Assembly (NCBI RefSeq): GCF_001613125.1
Contig: NZ_BDBT01000007.1
Coordinates: 186,001 to 250,000 of the forward strand
DNA: 64,000 bases
Source: Nocardia shimofusensis NBRC 100134
GTDB taxonomy: Bacteria; Actinomycetota; Actinomycetes; Mycobacteriales; Mycobacteriaceae
Direction of reading: 5' to 3'
The notes beneath the pieces were generated by a model that worked only from the letters and a program-made list of their open reading frames with translations, was not told the origin of the DNA and did not search any database. Of the stretch, positions 50,749 through 58,812 are shown one piece after another. How positions within the stretch are numbered: position 1 is the stretch's first letter; each line of letters opens with the position of its first letter. The position numbers and the translations under genes are program-made.

Positions 50749-51428
50749 GCCTGAACCTGACCGACATCACCCTCACCTATCCCGACGGCGACACCCGCCT
50801 GACCGCCCTCGACCGGGTCACTCTCGATGTCCCCCGAGGAAATCTGACAGCCGTGGTCGGCCCGTCCGGCTCCGGCAAATCCAGCCTGCTGGCCGTCGCG
50901 GCCACCTTGATCACCCCGGACTCCGGCACCGTCACCCTCGACGGCATCTCCACCACCGGGATGTCCCGCGGCGAACTCGCCGAACTCCGCCGCGACAAGA
51001 TCGGCATCGTCTTCCAGCAGCCCAACCTGCTGCCCGCCCTCACCACCGCCGAACAACTCCAGGTCATGGCCCGGATCAGCGGTCGCAACCCGCACACCGC
51101 CCGGGGGCGGGCCATGGAATTTCTGGACGCGGTCGGGCTCGCCGACCAAGCCGGCCGCCACCCCCACCAGCTCTCCGGCGGCCAGCGTCAGCGCGTCAAT
51201 ATCGCCCGCGCCCTGATGAACGACCCCACGGTCCTCCTCGTGGACGAGCCCACCAGCGCCCTCGACCACGAACGCGGCGCCGCCGTCATCGACCTGATCA
51301 TCCGCCTCACCCACCAGCAGGCGACCGCCACCGTCCTGGTCACCCACGACCGCGCGCACCTGGCCGCTGTCGACCAGATCGCCGAAGTCCACGACGGCCG
51401 CCTCCGCCTGGCCGGATTGATCCGCTGA
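50745..51428 (+). CDS. ABC transporter ATPase (MacB/LolD-like)
   Basis: 227 residues. Walker A VVGPSGSGKSSLLAV at about 38-52, Q-loop GIVFQQPNLLPALTT near 90, signature LSGGQRQRVNIARAL near 138-152, Walker B VLLVDEPTSALD near 160-171 and H-switch VTHDRAH near 196. All ATPase elements are intact. Partner of the FtsX-like permease; together a two-gene exporter. Confidence 0.92.
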   Translation: MSLNLTDITLTYPDGDTRLTALDRVTLDVPRGNLTAVVGPSGSGKSSLLAVAATLITPDSGTVTLDGISTTGMSRGELAELRRDKIGIVFQQPNLLPALTTAEQLQVMARISGRNPHTARGRAMEFLDAVGLADQAGRHPHQLSGGQRQRVNIARALMNDPTVLLVDEPTSALDHERGAAVIDLIIRLTHQQATATVLVTHDRAHLAAVDQIAEVHDGRLRLAGLIR

Positions 51429-51508
51429 GAAGCAGCGCGGGGAGCGGGCGGCTTCATATCGGGGTTGAGGGACAGGCGATGAGTGCCACACGCCACTCCG
51501 GTTGCCGG

Positions 51509-52099
51509 TCATGCCCGAATACCGGCGGCCCACTGCGGATTCCGCCCGGACGCAGCCACGTACCGCGAAAACGGGTCCGCGCTGTCTGCGATCTCGACCG
51601 CCGCGGCGAACATGCTGTAGGCGCGGTATTCCTCGGCGCTCGCGGCAACGATCTCCCCGATGATCACTGCTGATCCCTCGGACACCCGGAACTCTTGCCC
51701 GGTTGCGGTGGCTACGTCCCACCCGTGCAGAGCCAGCTCCGCAAGCAGCATTCCGGCCACGCCTGCGGCGGGCATCGTGGCCCAGCCGAGGTCGATCTCC
51801 CCCTCCCACACGGTGGGCTCGGACCAGGCACGCACCGCCCGATCCAGTTGCGCCGTATACTCTTCGGCCCAATCCGCCACAGCCGTGAAGTCCCGATCGG
51901 TCAGCTCGTCGGGAATCGGCCGGCGCAGCGCTCGGCATTCCAGTCCGTGTGACGAGTAGAGCACCCAGTGATTGACCAACGCTCGCACATCGAACTCGGC
52001 ACATGGCGTCGGTCCGGACAGCTGGTCCGGGCGAACTCCCCGGGCGACCCGGCCGGCCTCGGCAGCGCATTCGGTCAGCGCAGAAAAGATCTTGTTCAT
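51509..52099 (-). CDS. TIGR03086-type mycothiol-dependent enzyme-like protein
   Basis: 196 residues. The N-terminus PDQLSGPTPCAEFDVRALVNHW is the signature of the TIGR03086/maleylpyruvate isomerase N-terminal family, a DinB-like four-helix bundle; the helix containing ELALHGWDVATATGQ supplies another metal-binding His. Relatives use mycothiol or metal ions. ATG 52099. A start 51 nt earlier would add a poor extension. Single gene, convergent with the ABC exporter. Confidence 0.82.
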   Translation of the reverse strand: MNKIFSALTECAAEAGRVARGVRPDQLSGPTPCAEFDVRALVNHWVLYSSHGLECRALRRPIPDELTDRDFTAVADWAEEYTAQLDRAVRAWSEPTVWEGEIDLGWATMPAAGVAGMLLAELALHGWDVATATGQEFRVSEGSAVIIGEIVAASAEEYRAYSMFAAAVEIADSADPFSRYVAASGRNPQWAAGIRA

Positions 52100-52321
52100 G
52101 ACGAGGACGCTATCCCCATTCGAACGTATGTTCTTGGAAAAATGCGTCACACGCTTTGCCGAGGGAAGGTCATCAGACCTCGAGTTGTGTCGGCTTCACC
52201 CTCCACCGCAGCGTGACCCCACAGCACGCCACCGACCTCCTGGCCACGACCGATCATCACTGCCGCCCTGATCGTCACCGCAATGCCGCCCCCAGCTCAC
52301 CCGTCAAATAGGGCACACATA

Positions 52322-52352
52322 TTGACCCGTAGATACCCTAGGGGGGTATGGT
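52322..52352 (+). promoter_or_regulatory. CsoR-like operator within the MFS promoter
   Basis: ATACCC-TAGGG-GGGTAT (52333-52349) is a G-tract palindrome of the kind bound by CsoR/CstR-type repressors (copper or persulfide sensors). It lies between a -35 TTGACC (52322-52327) and a -10 TATGGT (52347-52352), spacing 19 bp. It is 38 bp before the transporter start. No CsoR gene is in the window; the sensor class is inferred from the motif. Confidence 0.6.
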
Positions 52353-52387
52353 ACCCGTCTGAATGTTGTGAAAGGACGGGAAATGTC

Positions 52388-53794
52388 ATGAGTACGCAGA
52401 CGCGCACCACCACCACACGAAAGTGGTGGGCGCTGGCGGTCATCGCCGCCGCCCAGTTCATGGTCATCATGGACACCTCGATCATCGGGATCGCCCTGCC
52501 GAAGATGCAGACCGATCTCGGGTTCTCCCAGGAGAACCTCACCTGGGTGTTCAACGCCTATGTCGTCGCCTTCGGCGGGTTGCTGCTGCTCGGCGGACGG
52601 CTGTCGGATCTGCTCGGTGCGCGGCGCGTGTTCGCCGCCGGATGGGCGGTCCTGCTCGCGGGTTCGGTCATCGCGGGCGCGGCGGGCAATGTCGCGACCG
52701 AACTGGCCGGACGCGCGATCCAGGGTGGCGGTGCGGCCCTGATCGCCCCCTCGGCGCTGACCTTGCTGATGATGCTGTTCGGCTCGGCGCCACAGGAATT
52801 GACCAAGGCGCTGGCCATCTACGGTGCGGCGGCCCCCGCGGGCGGCACCGCCGGCGTCTTCCTCGGCGGCGTCATCACCGAGTACATCAGCTGGCCCTGG
52901 GTGTTCTACATCAACATCCCGATCGCGCTGGCGGCGTTGATCGCGGTCCCCGCGCTCATGCCCGACGCGCCGGCCCGTTCCGGCTCCGTCGATCTGCTCG
53001 GCTCGGTGACGGTCACCGCCGGTCTCGCCGCGGCCGTCTACGGCATCGTCCGCGCACCGGAGGTCGGGTGGGCGTCGGGACAGACCTGGGGCGTGCTGGG
53101 TGTGGCCGCCGCACTGCTTGCCGCCTTCGTGCTGATCCAGGCGCGGCGCCGGGAGCCGCTGATGCGGCTGGGCATCTTCACCGCGCCGAATCTGGCCGCG
53201 GCCGATATCGCCCAGCTGTTGCTCGGCGCGGCCTGGGTGCCGATGTGGTTCTTCCTGAACCTGTACCTGCAGCAGGTACTCGGCTACAGCGCCTTCCCCG
53301 CCGGCTCGGCCCTGCTGCCGATGACCATCCTCATCATGCTCGGCATGATCGTGCTGGCACCGCGCGCGATGCAGCGGTTCGGCGCCAAACCGATGATCGT
53401 GGCCGGGCTGACCGTGCTCGGCCTGGGTCTGGCGATCATGTCGCTGGTGCGTCCGACCGGGAACTTCTGGGTGGACGTCCTGCCTGCCTCATTGGTCGCG
53501 GCCGCGGGGATGTCGCTGGCCTTCGTGCCGTCGCTGGGCACCGCCATCTCCGCGGCTCGCCCCGAGGAGGGCGGCCTGGCCTCGGGCATCGTCAACGTGA
53601 GCTACCAGGTCGGCTCCGCGGTGGGCCTGGCGGCCATGACCGCGGTCGCCGCTTCCTACGGCGCCGACCGCATCGACAGCCTGCCGGATCTGACCAATGG
53701 GTTCTCGGCGGCATTCACCGGCGCGGCCGTCATCGCTCTCGCCGGTGCGGGCATCACCGCGGCGACCATGCGCGGCACCGAGCCCGCGGCGTAG
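52388..53794 (+). CDS. DHA2-family MFS exporter (EmrB/QacA-like)
   Basis: 468 residues with about 14 TM helices. The N-terminal motif D1 region FMVIMDTSIIGIALPKMQTDLGF and motif A GGRLSDLLGARRVF are clear, and motif C GGTAGVFLGGVITEYISWPWVFYINIP follows. Usually drug/proton antiport of cationic compounds. GAAAGG ribosome site. The CsoR-like operator suggests induction by copper or sulfur stress rather than drugs. Ends in a strong hairpin. Confidence 0.9.
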   Translation: MSTQTRTTTTRKWWALAVIAAAQFMVIMDTSIIGIALPKMQTDLGFSQENLTWVFNAYVVAFGGLLLLGGRLSDLLGARRVFAAGWAVLLAGSVIAGAAGNVATELAGRAIQGGGAALIAPSALTLLMMLFGSAPQELTKALAIYGAAAPAGGTAGVFLGGVITEYISWPWVFYINIPIALAALIAVPALMPDAPARSGSVDLLGSVTVTAGLAAAVYGIVRAPEVGWASGQTWGVLGVAAALLAAFVLIQARRREPLMRLGIFTAPNLAAADIAQLLLGAAWVPMWFFLNLYLQQVLGYSAFPAGSALLPMTILIMLGMIVLAPRAMQRFGAKPMIVAGLTVLGLGLAIMSLVRPTGNFWVDVLPASLVAAAGMSLAFVPSLGTAISAARPEEGGLASGIVNVSYQVGSAVGLAAMTAVAASYGADRIDSLPDLTNGFSAAFTGAAVIALAGAGITAATMRGTEPAA

Positions 53795-53812
53795 CCGATC
53801 CGGCACGACCAC

Positions 53813-53854
53813 CGACCCGGTGACGCCCGCCCGCCAGCGGAGGTCACCGGGTCG
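53813..53854 (+). terminator. Hairpin terminator of the MFS gene
   Basis: CGACCCGGTGAC (53813-53824) and GTCACCGGGTCG (53843-53854) form a perfect 12-bp stem with an 18-nt loop, 19 bp after the stop codon. Confidence 0.8.
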
Positions 53855-53973
53855 ATTCGGTGTCACAGGAGGGTTCTCCGAGGCCGCCGACGTCACCTAC
53901 TATTCGCCGAAGGACGAGGCAGCGTATCGGGCGGAAAACAAACGCTCGCACAGGTCTTCGCAGTCCCGATTCG

Positions 53974-54150
53974 TCATTCGTCGGAGACGGTTGACAGCGC
54001 CGCCCGGGCGGCTCGTTCGCATGGGTCGATGCTGCCTCCTGCCCGGCACAGCACCAGCGCACCCTCCAGGAGTGCGACCAGGAGTTGCGCTTGGTCGGCC
54101 GCCGCCTCCGAGGTCATACCCGCGGCGGTCAGCGCGGCAGCGACGGCGCC
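53974..54150 (-). pseudogene. TetR-family C-terminal remnant
   Basis: The minus-strand reading SEAAADQAQLLVALLEGALV then LCRAGGSIDPCERAARAAL to a stop at 53974-53976 has the last two helices of TetR ligand domains. No HTH or start remains. It abuts, in opposite direction, a PfpI fragment at about 54148. Confidence 0.6.
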
Positions 54151-54594
54151 CACACCGTCCTGCTCGCACCCGAAGGAGGATTCGTCCAGGCGTATCACCA
54201 CCTCGATCGAGCCGAGCGATTCCCGGTAGATCTGCGCACCACCGACGCCGAGGCCGCACACTACGACGCCGTGGTTCTCCCCGGTGGAGTCGCGAATCCC
54301 GATATCCTTCGCCAGGATTCGTCGACCCATCGCCTGCTCCGTGACGCCGACGAAACCCGCATCCCGATCGCCGCGATCCGCCACGGCCCATGGACCCTCA
54401 TCGACGCAGGTCTGGTCACCGGCCGGACGCTGGCCGCCTGGCCGAGCCTGGCCACCGACCTCCGCAATGCCGGAGCGACATGGACGCCGGCTCGCACCCA
54501 TGTCGACCGCGCCTTGATCACCGCGCAGGGCATGGACGACATCGACGAATTCACCACCCTGCTCATCGGTGCCGTGAGCCGGAGCGCCGGCACG
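54148..54594 (+). pseudogene. PfpI/DJ-1-family protein fragment, catalytic Cys lost
   Basis: Residues read VLLAPEGGFVQAYHHLDRAE, RFPVDLRTTDAEAAHYDAVV, LPGGVANPD, then AAIRHGPWTLIDAG and WPSLATDLRNAGATW. This is the PfpI intracellular peptidase/chaperone core without its first strand. The nucleophile elbow A-I-C-H-G has become A-I-R-H-G. The frame continues to 54711 with a nonsense tail. It is joined at its 5' edge to a TetR remnant, so an internal deletion joined two genes. Confidence 0.65.
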
Positions 54595-54778
54595 AGAACG
54601 CCGAGTCGCCACGTTCGACGAAGATGCGGTGCCCGGACGGTCCTCGCGGCCGGTGATTCGTCCTGCGGGCCACGCCGGCGCCATGTCATCGAACAGGTGC
54701 GCGCGATGTAGGGTCCGAGTCGGCCGGCCCCAGGCTTGCCGCCCGCGAACCCGTCCGCCCCTTGCCTTTTGGAGAACA

Positions 54779-55999
54779 ATGTCCGCACCGCCGACCACTC
54801 CCCATCGAGTCGACGGGCAACGCGTCAGCCTGTACTCGGCGGAATTCACCGCCGACCCGCATCGGATGTATCGGCAGATGCGCGAGCGGTTCGGTTCGCT
54901 CGTCCCGGTCGATGTCGCGCCCGGGGTGCCGGCGACGCTGGTGATCGGGTATCGCACGGCATTGAGCATTCTCAACGATCCCGAGCGCTTCCCTGCCGAT
55001 CCGCGGGGGTGGGAGGCGACTGTCCCCGCCGATTGCCCGGTGCTGCCGGTGTTTCGGTGGCGACCGAACGCCTCGCGCAACTCCGGCTATGCGCACGAGC
55101 GGTTGCGGAAGGCCACCACGGCCGCGGTGGAGAGCGTCGACATGCATGCGGCTCAGGCTCTCGTCGAACAGACCGCGCTGCCGCTGATCAACGGCTTCTG
55201 CGAGGCGGGGTCTGCGGATCTCGGGGCCCAGTACGTCGCTCCGCTCGTCTACACGGTGGTGAACCAGCTGGTGGGGTGTCCGCCGTGGATCAGCGCGAAG
55301 GCTGCCGCTGCCACGGCGTCGGTGTTCGAGGGTGCGGGCCTGGATGAGGCCAGTCGCGCGTTCGAGCGGGCGCTCGCCGAGCTGGTCGACTACAAGCGCG
55401 CCCATCCCGGTGCGGATATCACCACGTCGCTGCTGCGGCACCACGTCCAGCTCGACGACGAGGAGATTCTGCACCAGGTCCTGCTGTTCTACGGGGTGGG
55501 CATCGATCCCGTTCAGGCGTTGATCGTCAGCGCGTTGCGGCTGCTGCTCACCGACGACCGGTTCGGTGACGGGATCGTCGGCGGCGCGATGTCGACGCGG
55601 GACGCGATCGACCGGGTGCTTTTCGACGATCCGCCGCTGCCGAACCCCTCCATCGTGTATCCGAGACAGCCGATCCTGATGGAGGGGATCTGGTTGCCCG
55701 CGCATCAACCGGTGATGATCAGTCTCGCCGGCTGCAATGACGATCCGGAGATCGCGGGCGAGGACCACTTCGGTAGTCGCGCGCACCTGGCCTGGGGCGC
55801 CGGTCCGCACACGTGCCCGGCCAGATCGCTGGGCTACGTGATAGCCCAGGGCGCGATCGATCAACTGCTCGACGTCCTGCCCGATGTGCGGCTGGCTGTT
55901 CCAGCCGAGGAACTGCAGTGGCGCCCTGGGCCGTTGCATCGCACGCTGGCGGCGCTTCCGGTCGTCTTTCCGCCCGCGCCGCCACTGCCGATGTCGTGA
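54779..55999 (+). CDS. Cytochrome P450 lacking the ExxR motif
   Basis: 406 residues. The heme-binding loop is HLAWGAGPHTCPARSLG near residue 338-354, with the proximal Cys in H-T-C-P. In helix K, where P450s have E-x-x-R, the reading is AIDRVLFDDPP, giving R-V-L-F. In helix I the A-G-x-(D/E)-T pattern is VGIDPVQAL, without Thr. Streptomyces CYP157 proteins in conservon operons also lack ExxR; this may be a relative, although no conservon genes adjoin. The ribosome site TTTTGGAGA is directly before the ATG. Substrate unknown. Confidence 0.82.
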   Translation: MSAPPTTPHRVDGQRVSLYSAEFTADPHRMYRQMRERFGSLVPVDVAPGVPATLVIGYRTALSILNDPERFPADPRGWEATVPADCPVLPVFRWRPNASRNSGYAHERLRKATTAAVESVDMHAAQALVEQTALPLINGFCEAGSADLGAQYVAPLVYTVVNQLVGCPPWISAKAAAATASVFEGAGLDEASRAFERALAELVDYKRAHPGADITTSLLRHHVQLDDEEILHQVLLFYGVGIDPVQALIVSALRLLLTDDRFGDGIVGGAMSTRDAIDRVLFDDPPLPNPSIVYPRQPILMEGIWLPAHQPVMISLAGCNDDPEIAGEDHFGSRAHLAWGAGPHTCPARSLGYVIAQGAIDQLLDVLPDVRLAVPAEELQWRPGPLHRTLAALPVVFPPAPPLPMS

Positions 56000-56066
56000 G
56001 CCCGCGACTCCGGTAAACGCGCGGTCCGACCTCGGCCAGGAGAGTTCAGCGACCGATTCGACCTCG

Positions 56067-56101
56067 TCATCACTAGTGCAGCCGTGCGCATCATCGCTAG
56101 T
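56067..56101. repeat. Direct repeat upstream of a small secreted protein gene
   Basis: TCATCACTAGT (56067-56077) and TCATCGCTAGT (56091-56101), 24 bp apart with one difference. The second ends 36 bp before the start codon and could contain a -10-like TAGTAT. A tandem binding site is possible. Confidence 0.45.
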
Positions 56102-56137
56102 ATGTGAATGACAATTCTTCTACAGAGGAGCGCAATG

Positions 56138-56455
56138 ATGCGTACCGAACTTCGTCTCGCCGCCGCCTCGGTCGCGGCGGCATCTCTCGTCGCGGCCGCA
56201 GCAGGCGCCACGGCAGCCCCGATCGACTCCGCCATCGCGCCGGGCCCGCTCGCGAGCATCGCCGAGGGAACCGGCTCGTCGGCGATCGATTCGGGCACAG
56301 CAGGTGCGCAGACGGGCTCGTACTATCTCCAGCAAGGCAACGTCATCGGGCTTCTTGCCCTTCTGGTCAATCTGCCTTTCGCCATTGTGTTCGGTGACGT
56401 GTGTGAGTGGACCTCAGGCTCCGCCCTGGACCCGTGCGGCCGGTCGGGCTACTAA
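56138..56455 (+). CDS. Small secreted protein
   Basis: 105 residues. The signal peptide LRLAAASVAAASLVAAAAGA ends at ATAAP, followed by a Ser/Ala-rich linker (GTGSSAIDSGTAGAQTGS), a hydrophobic segment NVIGLLALLVNLPFAIVFGD and two Cys near the C-terminus (DVCEWTSGS, DPCGRSGY). GAGGAG is 7 nt before ATG 56138, 4 nt before ATG 56135. Its layout resembles the protein at 33729-33941. No function known. Confidence 0.72.
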   Translation: MRTELRLAAASVAAASLVAAAAGATAAPIDSAIAPGPLASIAEGTGSSAIDSGTAGAQTGSYYLQQGNVIGLLALLVNLPFAIVFGDVCEWTSGSALDPCGRSGY

Positions 56456-56489
56456 GTTACCTGCCGTTCTCGTTCGAGAGCAGATCGCC

Positions 56490-56522
56490 CGCTGCGGCCG
56501 CGAGCGTTTCGTGGCCGCAGCG
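56490..56522 (+). terminator. Hairpin terminator after the secreted protein gene
   Basis: CGCTGCGGCC (56490-56499) and GGCCGCAGCG (56513-56522) form a perfect 10-bp stem with 13-nt loop, 35 bp after the stop. Confidence 0.7.
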
Positions 56523-56613
56523 GAGTCCGCGCGATCCGGTACCGCGCCACGATCGGCGAGCCGCCCCGTCGTCCCCGATCCCTTGCCGACCGGTATTTCG
56601 AGAAACAGCACGA

Positions 56614-56658
56614 ATTCATATCGCACGCCGTGGGCGTATGCGCATTCGTATCGCACGC
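56614..56658. repeat. 15-bp direct repeat, period 30
   Basis: ATTCATATCGCACGC (56614-56628) and ATTCGTATCGCACGC (56644-56658) differ by one base and are spaced exactly three helical turns apart, in otherwise featureless DNA (56523-56816). This layout fits a dimeric regulator bound twice on one face. No other feature is seen in the gap. Confidence 0.45.
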
Positions 56659-56816
56659 AGCGAGATAATTTAGTATTGATTGCGTTGCGACAATTGTCGG
56701 ACGACTGGTCTGTCACTCCCCTGGGTGAAAATTGACATTTCGGTCCTCGGGCGGGTGCCCCACGAATTTCCGGGCGAGGATACTCACGGCTGACTACCGA
56801 TTTCAACCAGCGACGA

Positions 56817-56903
56817 TCAGAGGATGATCGCGATCAGCGCCGCCAGCGCGCTCCAGGCCAGCACTGCGGCTGTGGAGCCGAGGCTGATGACTGCACTCAG
56901 CAT
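56817..56903 (-). CDS. 28-residue membrane peptide
   Basis: ATG 56903, with GAGAGGG 7 nt upstream, opens a 28-codon frame whose product is a single hydrophobic helix: LSAVISLGSTAAVLAWSALA and ALIAIIL, stop 56817-56819. Good ribosome site, good third-position GC and a membrane-span length support a true small protein. It lies 251 bp downstream of the MscL stop on the same strand, with nothing else seen between. Function unknown. Confidence 0.5.
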   Translation of the reverse strand: MLSAVISLGSTAAVLAWSALAALIAIIL

Positions 56904-57154
56904 GACATTTCCCTCTCGGGTGGATTTTTCCAGTTCTACTGGTGAATACATCTTCAGGAAACGACGAAGCTCCCGGCTATCATCGATTTGTTATCGACGA
57001 AGCTCCGCACAAGCGGCCGGCAAAGCTATCGCCCGGTGGGACTCTCTCCCTTCGGAGACGTCCGCAATTGCACATTAGCACTTCACCCGAAGATCGTGAG
57101 GACCGATTCTCGATCCGGCGGAACAAATATCTGCCGGAGAGGTTCTGCCGGTAG

Positions 57155-57664
57155 TCAGTACCGGCTGGGGATCTTGTCGTCGCCACGACCGTCGGCAGGC
57201 GTGCCGGTGGCGGGGCTGCTGGTCTCGAGTTCGCGCTCGACACGCTGGTTGGCGGCGTGCTCGGCCTCGATGGCCTCGTCCCGCTGAGCGAGCAGGTCGC
57301 GGATCTCGATGAGCAGTTCGACCTGGGTGGGCTCGGCGGCCTTCTTGGTGCCGAACCGGTTGGTCAGGTGCCGCATGGGCGTGATCAGCACGAAGTACAG
57401 AACCGCCGCCACGATCACGAAGTTCAGGATCGCGGTGATGATCGGGCCGACCTCGACGAAGGTGGCGGCCTTGCCGGGCACGATGTGGAAACCCAGGCCC
57501 AGCTCGTCGGGGCCGCCGGCGACGGCGAGCAACGGGGTGATGACACCCTTCGTCACCGCGGTCACCACGGTGGTGAACGCCGTGCCGATCACGACTGCCA
57601 CCGCGAGATCGATGACGTTCCCGCGCATCAGGAATTCCTTGAACCCCTGCAGACTCTTCAACAA
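57155..57664 (-). CDS. mscL: Large-conductance mechanosensitive channel
   Basis: 169 residues. N-terminal LKSLQGFKEFLMRGNVIDLAVAVVIGTAF is the MscL signature with TM1 and the pore-lining VIDLAV. TM2 is AAVLYFVLITPMRHL, preceded by NFVIV. A long, charged C-terminal tail (VELLIEIRDLLAQRDEAIEA) carries the helical bundle plus a disordered extension. TTG start 57664 with GGGAGAGA 6 nt upstream; a second TTG adjoins. It opens under membrane tension to release solutes. Confidence 0.92.
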   Translation of the reverse strand: MLKSLQGFKEFLMRGNVIDLAVAVVIGTAFTTVVTAVTKGVITPLLAVAGGPDELGLGFHIVPGKAATFVEVGPIITAILNFVIVAAVLYFVLITPMRHLTNRFGTKKAAEPTQVELLIEIRDLLAQRDEAIEAEHAANQRVERELETSSPATGTPADGRGDDKIPSRY

Positions 57665-57785
57665 CTCGGATCTCTCCCAACCTGACGTAGTGCCGAACGG
57701 GCTCCGGCGCGAGGGATGCTCCCTCATCGCGCGGAGACCGGCAACCCGATCTCCGCGTCGATGCGCCGTCCGCACGTGCGCTGCG

Positions 57786-58547
57786 TCAGGCCCGCGGCCC
57801 GCCCGCGACGTAGAGGACCTGGCCGGAGACGAATCCGGCTTCCTCGCGGAAGAAGTACGACACCGCCGCGGCGATGTCCTCGGGCTGACCGACCCGCTGC
57901 ACCGGAATCTCCTTGGCCGCGGCGGCTTTGAGGTCCTCGAAGTCCATGCCGATGCGGGCGGCGGTGGCGGCGGTCATCTCGGTGTCGATGAAGCCGGGCG
58001 CGATCGCGTTCACGGTCACGCCGAAGCGGCCGAGCTCGATCGCCAGCGTCTTGGTGAAGCCCTGCAGGCCGGCCTTGGCGGCGGAGTAATTCGCCTGGCC
58101 GCGGTTGCCCAGCGCCGACACGCTCGACAGGTTCACGATCCGGCCCCAGCCGGCGTCGGCCATGTGCTTCTGGGTGGCGCGGCTCATCAGGAACGAGCCG
58201 CGCAGGTGGACGTTCATGACCGCGTCCCACTCCCCCACGCTCATCTTGAACAGCAGGTTGTCACGGGTGATGCCGGCGTTGTTGACCAGCGCGACCGGCG
58301 CGCCGAGTTCCTGGACGATCCGGTCCACGGCCGCGGCGACCGACTCCTCGTCGGAGACGTCGGCGCCGATCGCGACCGCTCGGCCGCCCGCGTTCTCGAT
58401 CCGGTCGACGACCGGCGCGCAGGCCTGCTCGTCGAGATCCAGCACCGCGACCGCGAAACCGTCCGAGGCCAGCCGGGTGGCGACGGCGGCGCCGATACCG
58501 CGGGCGGCGCCGGTGACGACGGCGACCTTGGGGGTGTTCTCGCTCAT
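57786..58547 (-). CDS. 3-oxoacyl-ACP reductase (FabG-like SDR)
   Basis: 253 residues. VTGAARGIGAAVATRLA at 11-27, NNAGITRDNLLFKMS near 88, catalytic Ser in NLSSVSALGNRGQANYSAAKAG with YxxxK near 151-155, and PGFIDTEMT near 182. Complete FabG motif set, including the NNAGITRD typical of reductases acting on 3-ketoacyl-ACP or CoA. Divergent from glutamate decarboxylase, 265 bp between starts. Confidence 0.88.
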   Translation of the reverse strand: MSENTPKVAVVTGAARGIGAAVATRLASDGFAVAVLDLDEQACAPVVDRIENAGGRAVAIGADVSDEESVAAAVDRIVQELGAPVALVNNAGITRDNLLFKMSVGEWDAVMNVHLRGSFLMSRATQKHMADAGWGRIVNLSSVSALGNRGQANYSAAKAGLQGFTKTLAIELGRFGVTVNAIAPGFIDTEMTAATAARIGMDFEDLKAAAAKEIPVQRVGQPEDIAAAVSYFFREEAGFVSGQVLYVAGGPRA

Positions 58548-58812
58548 GGGATGCGTCCTTTCACAGAGAGTCGTGCGCACCATCATCGCCATACGCTGTC
58601 CGGCGACGACGCACAGGGGTTTCGCCGGCGGGCAACACGCCAGTTCGCCGCCGGTTCTCCGGTGACCGGCCGGGGTACTGTCACCGGCGACGAGTCAGTG
58701 GTGCAGAGCGTGCCCGGCTCCCGGTGGACCGGAAGCCGTCGGGCGATAGCCGCAGCCCGGCACGGTCGACGCGCCCCGTCGCACGGGCCGGTAGCCGAGA
58801 CCAGGAGTCGCC

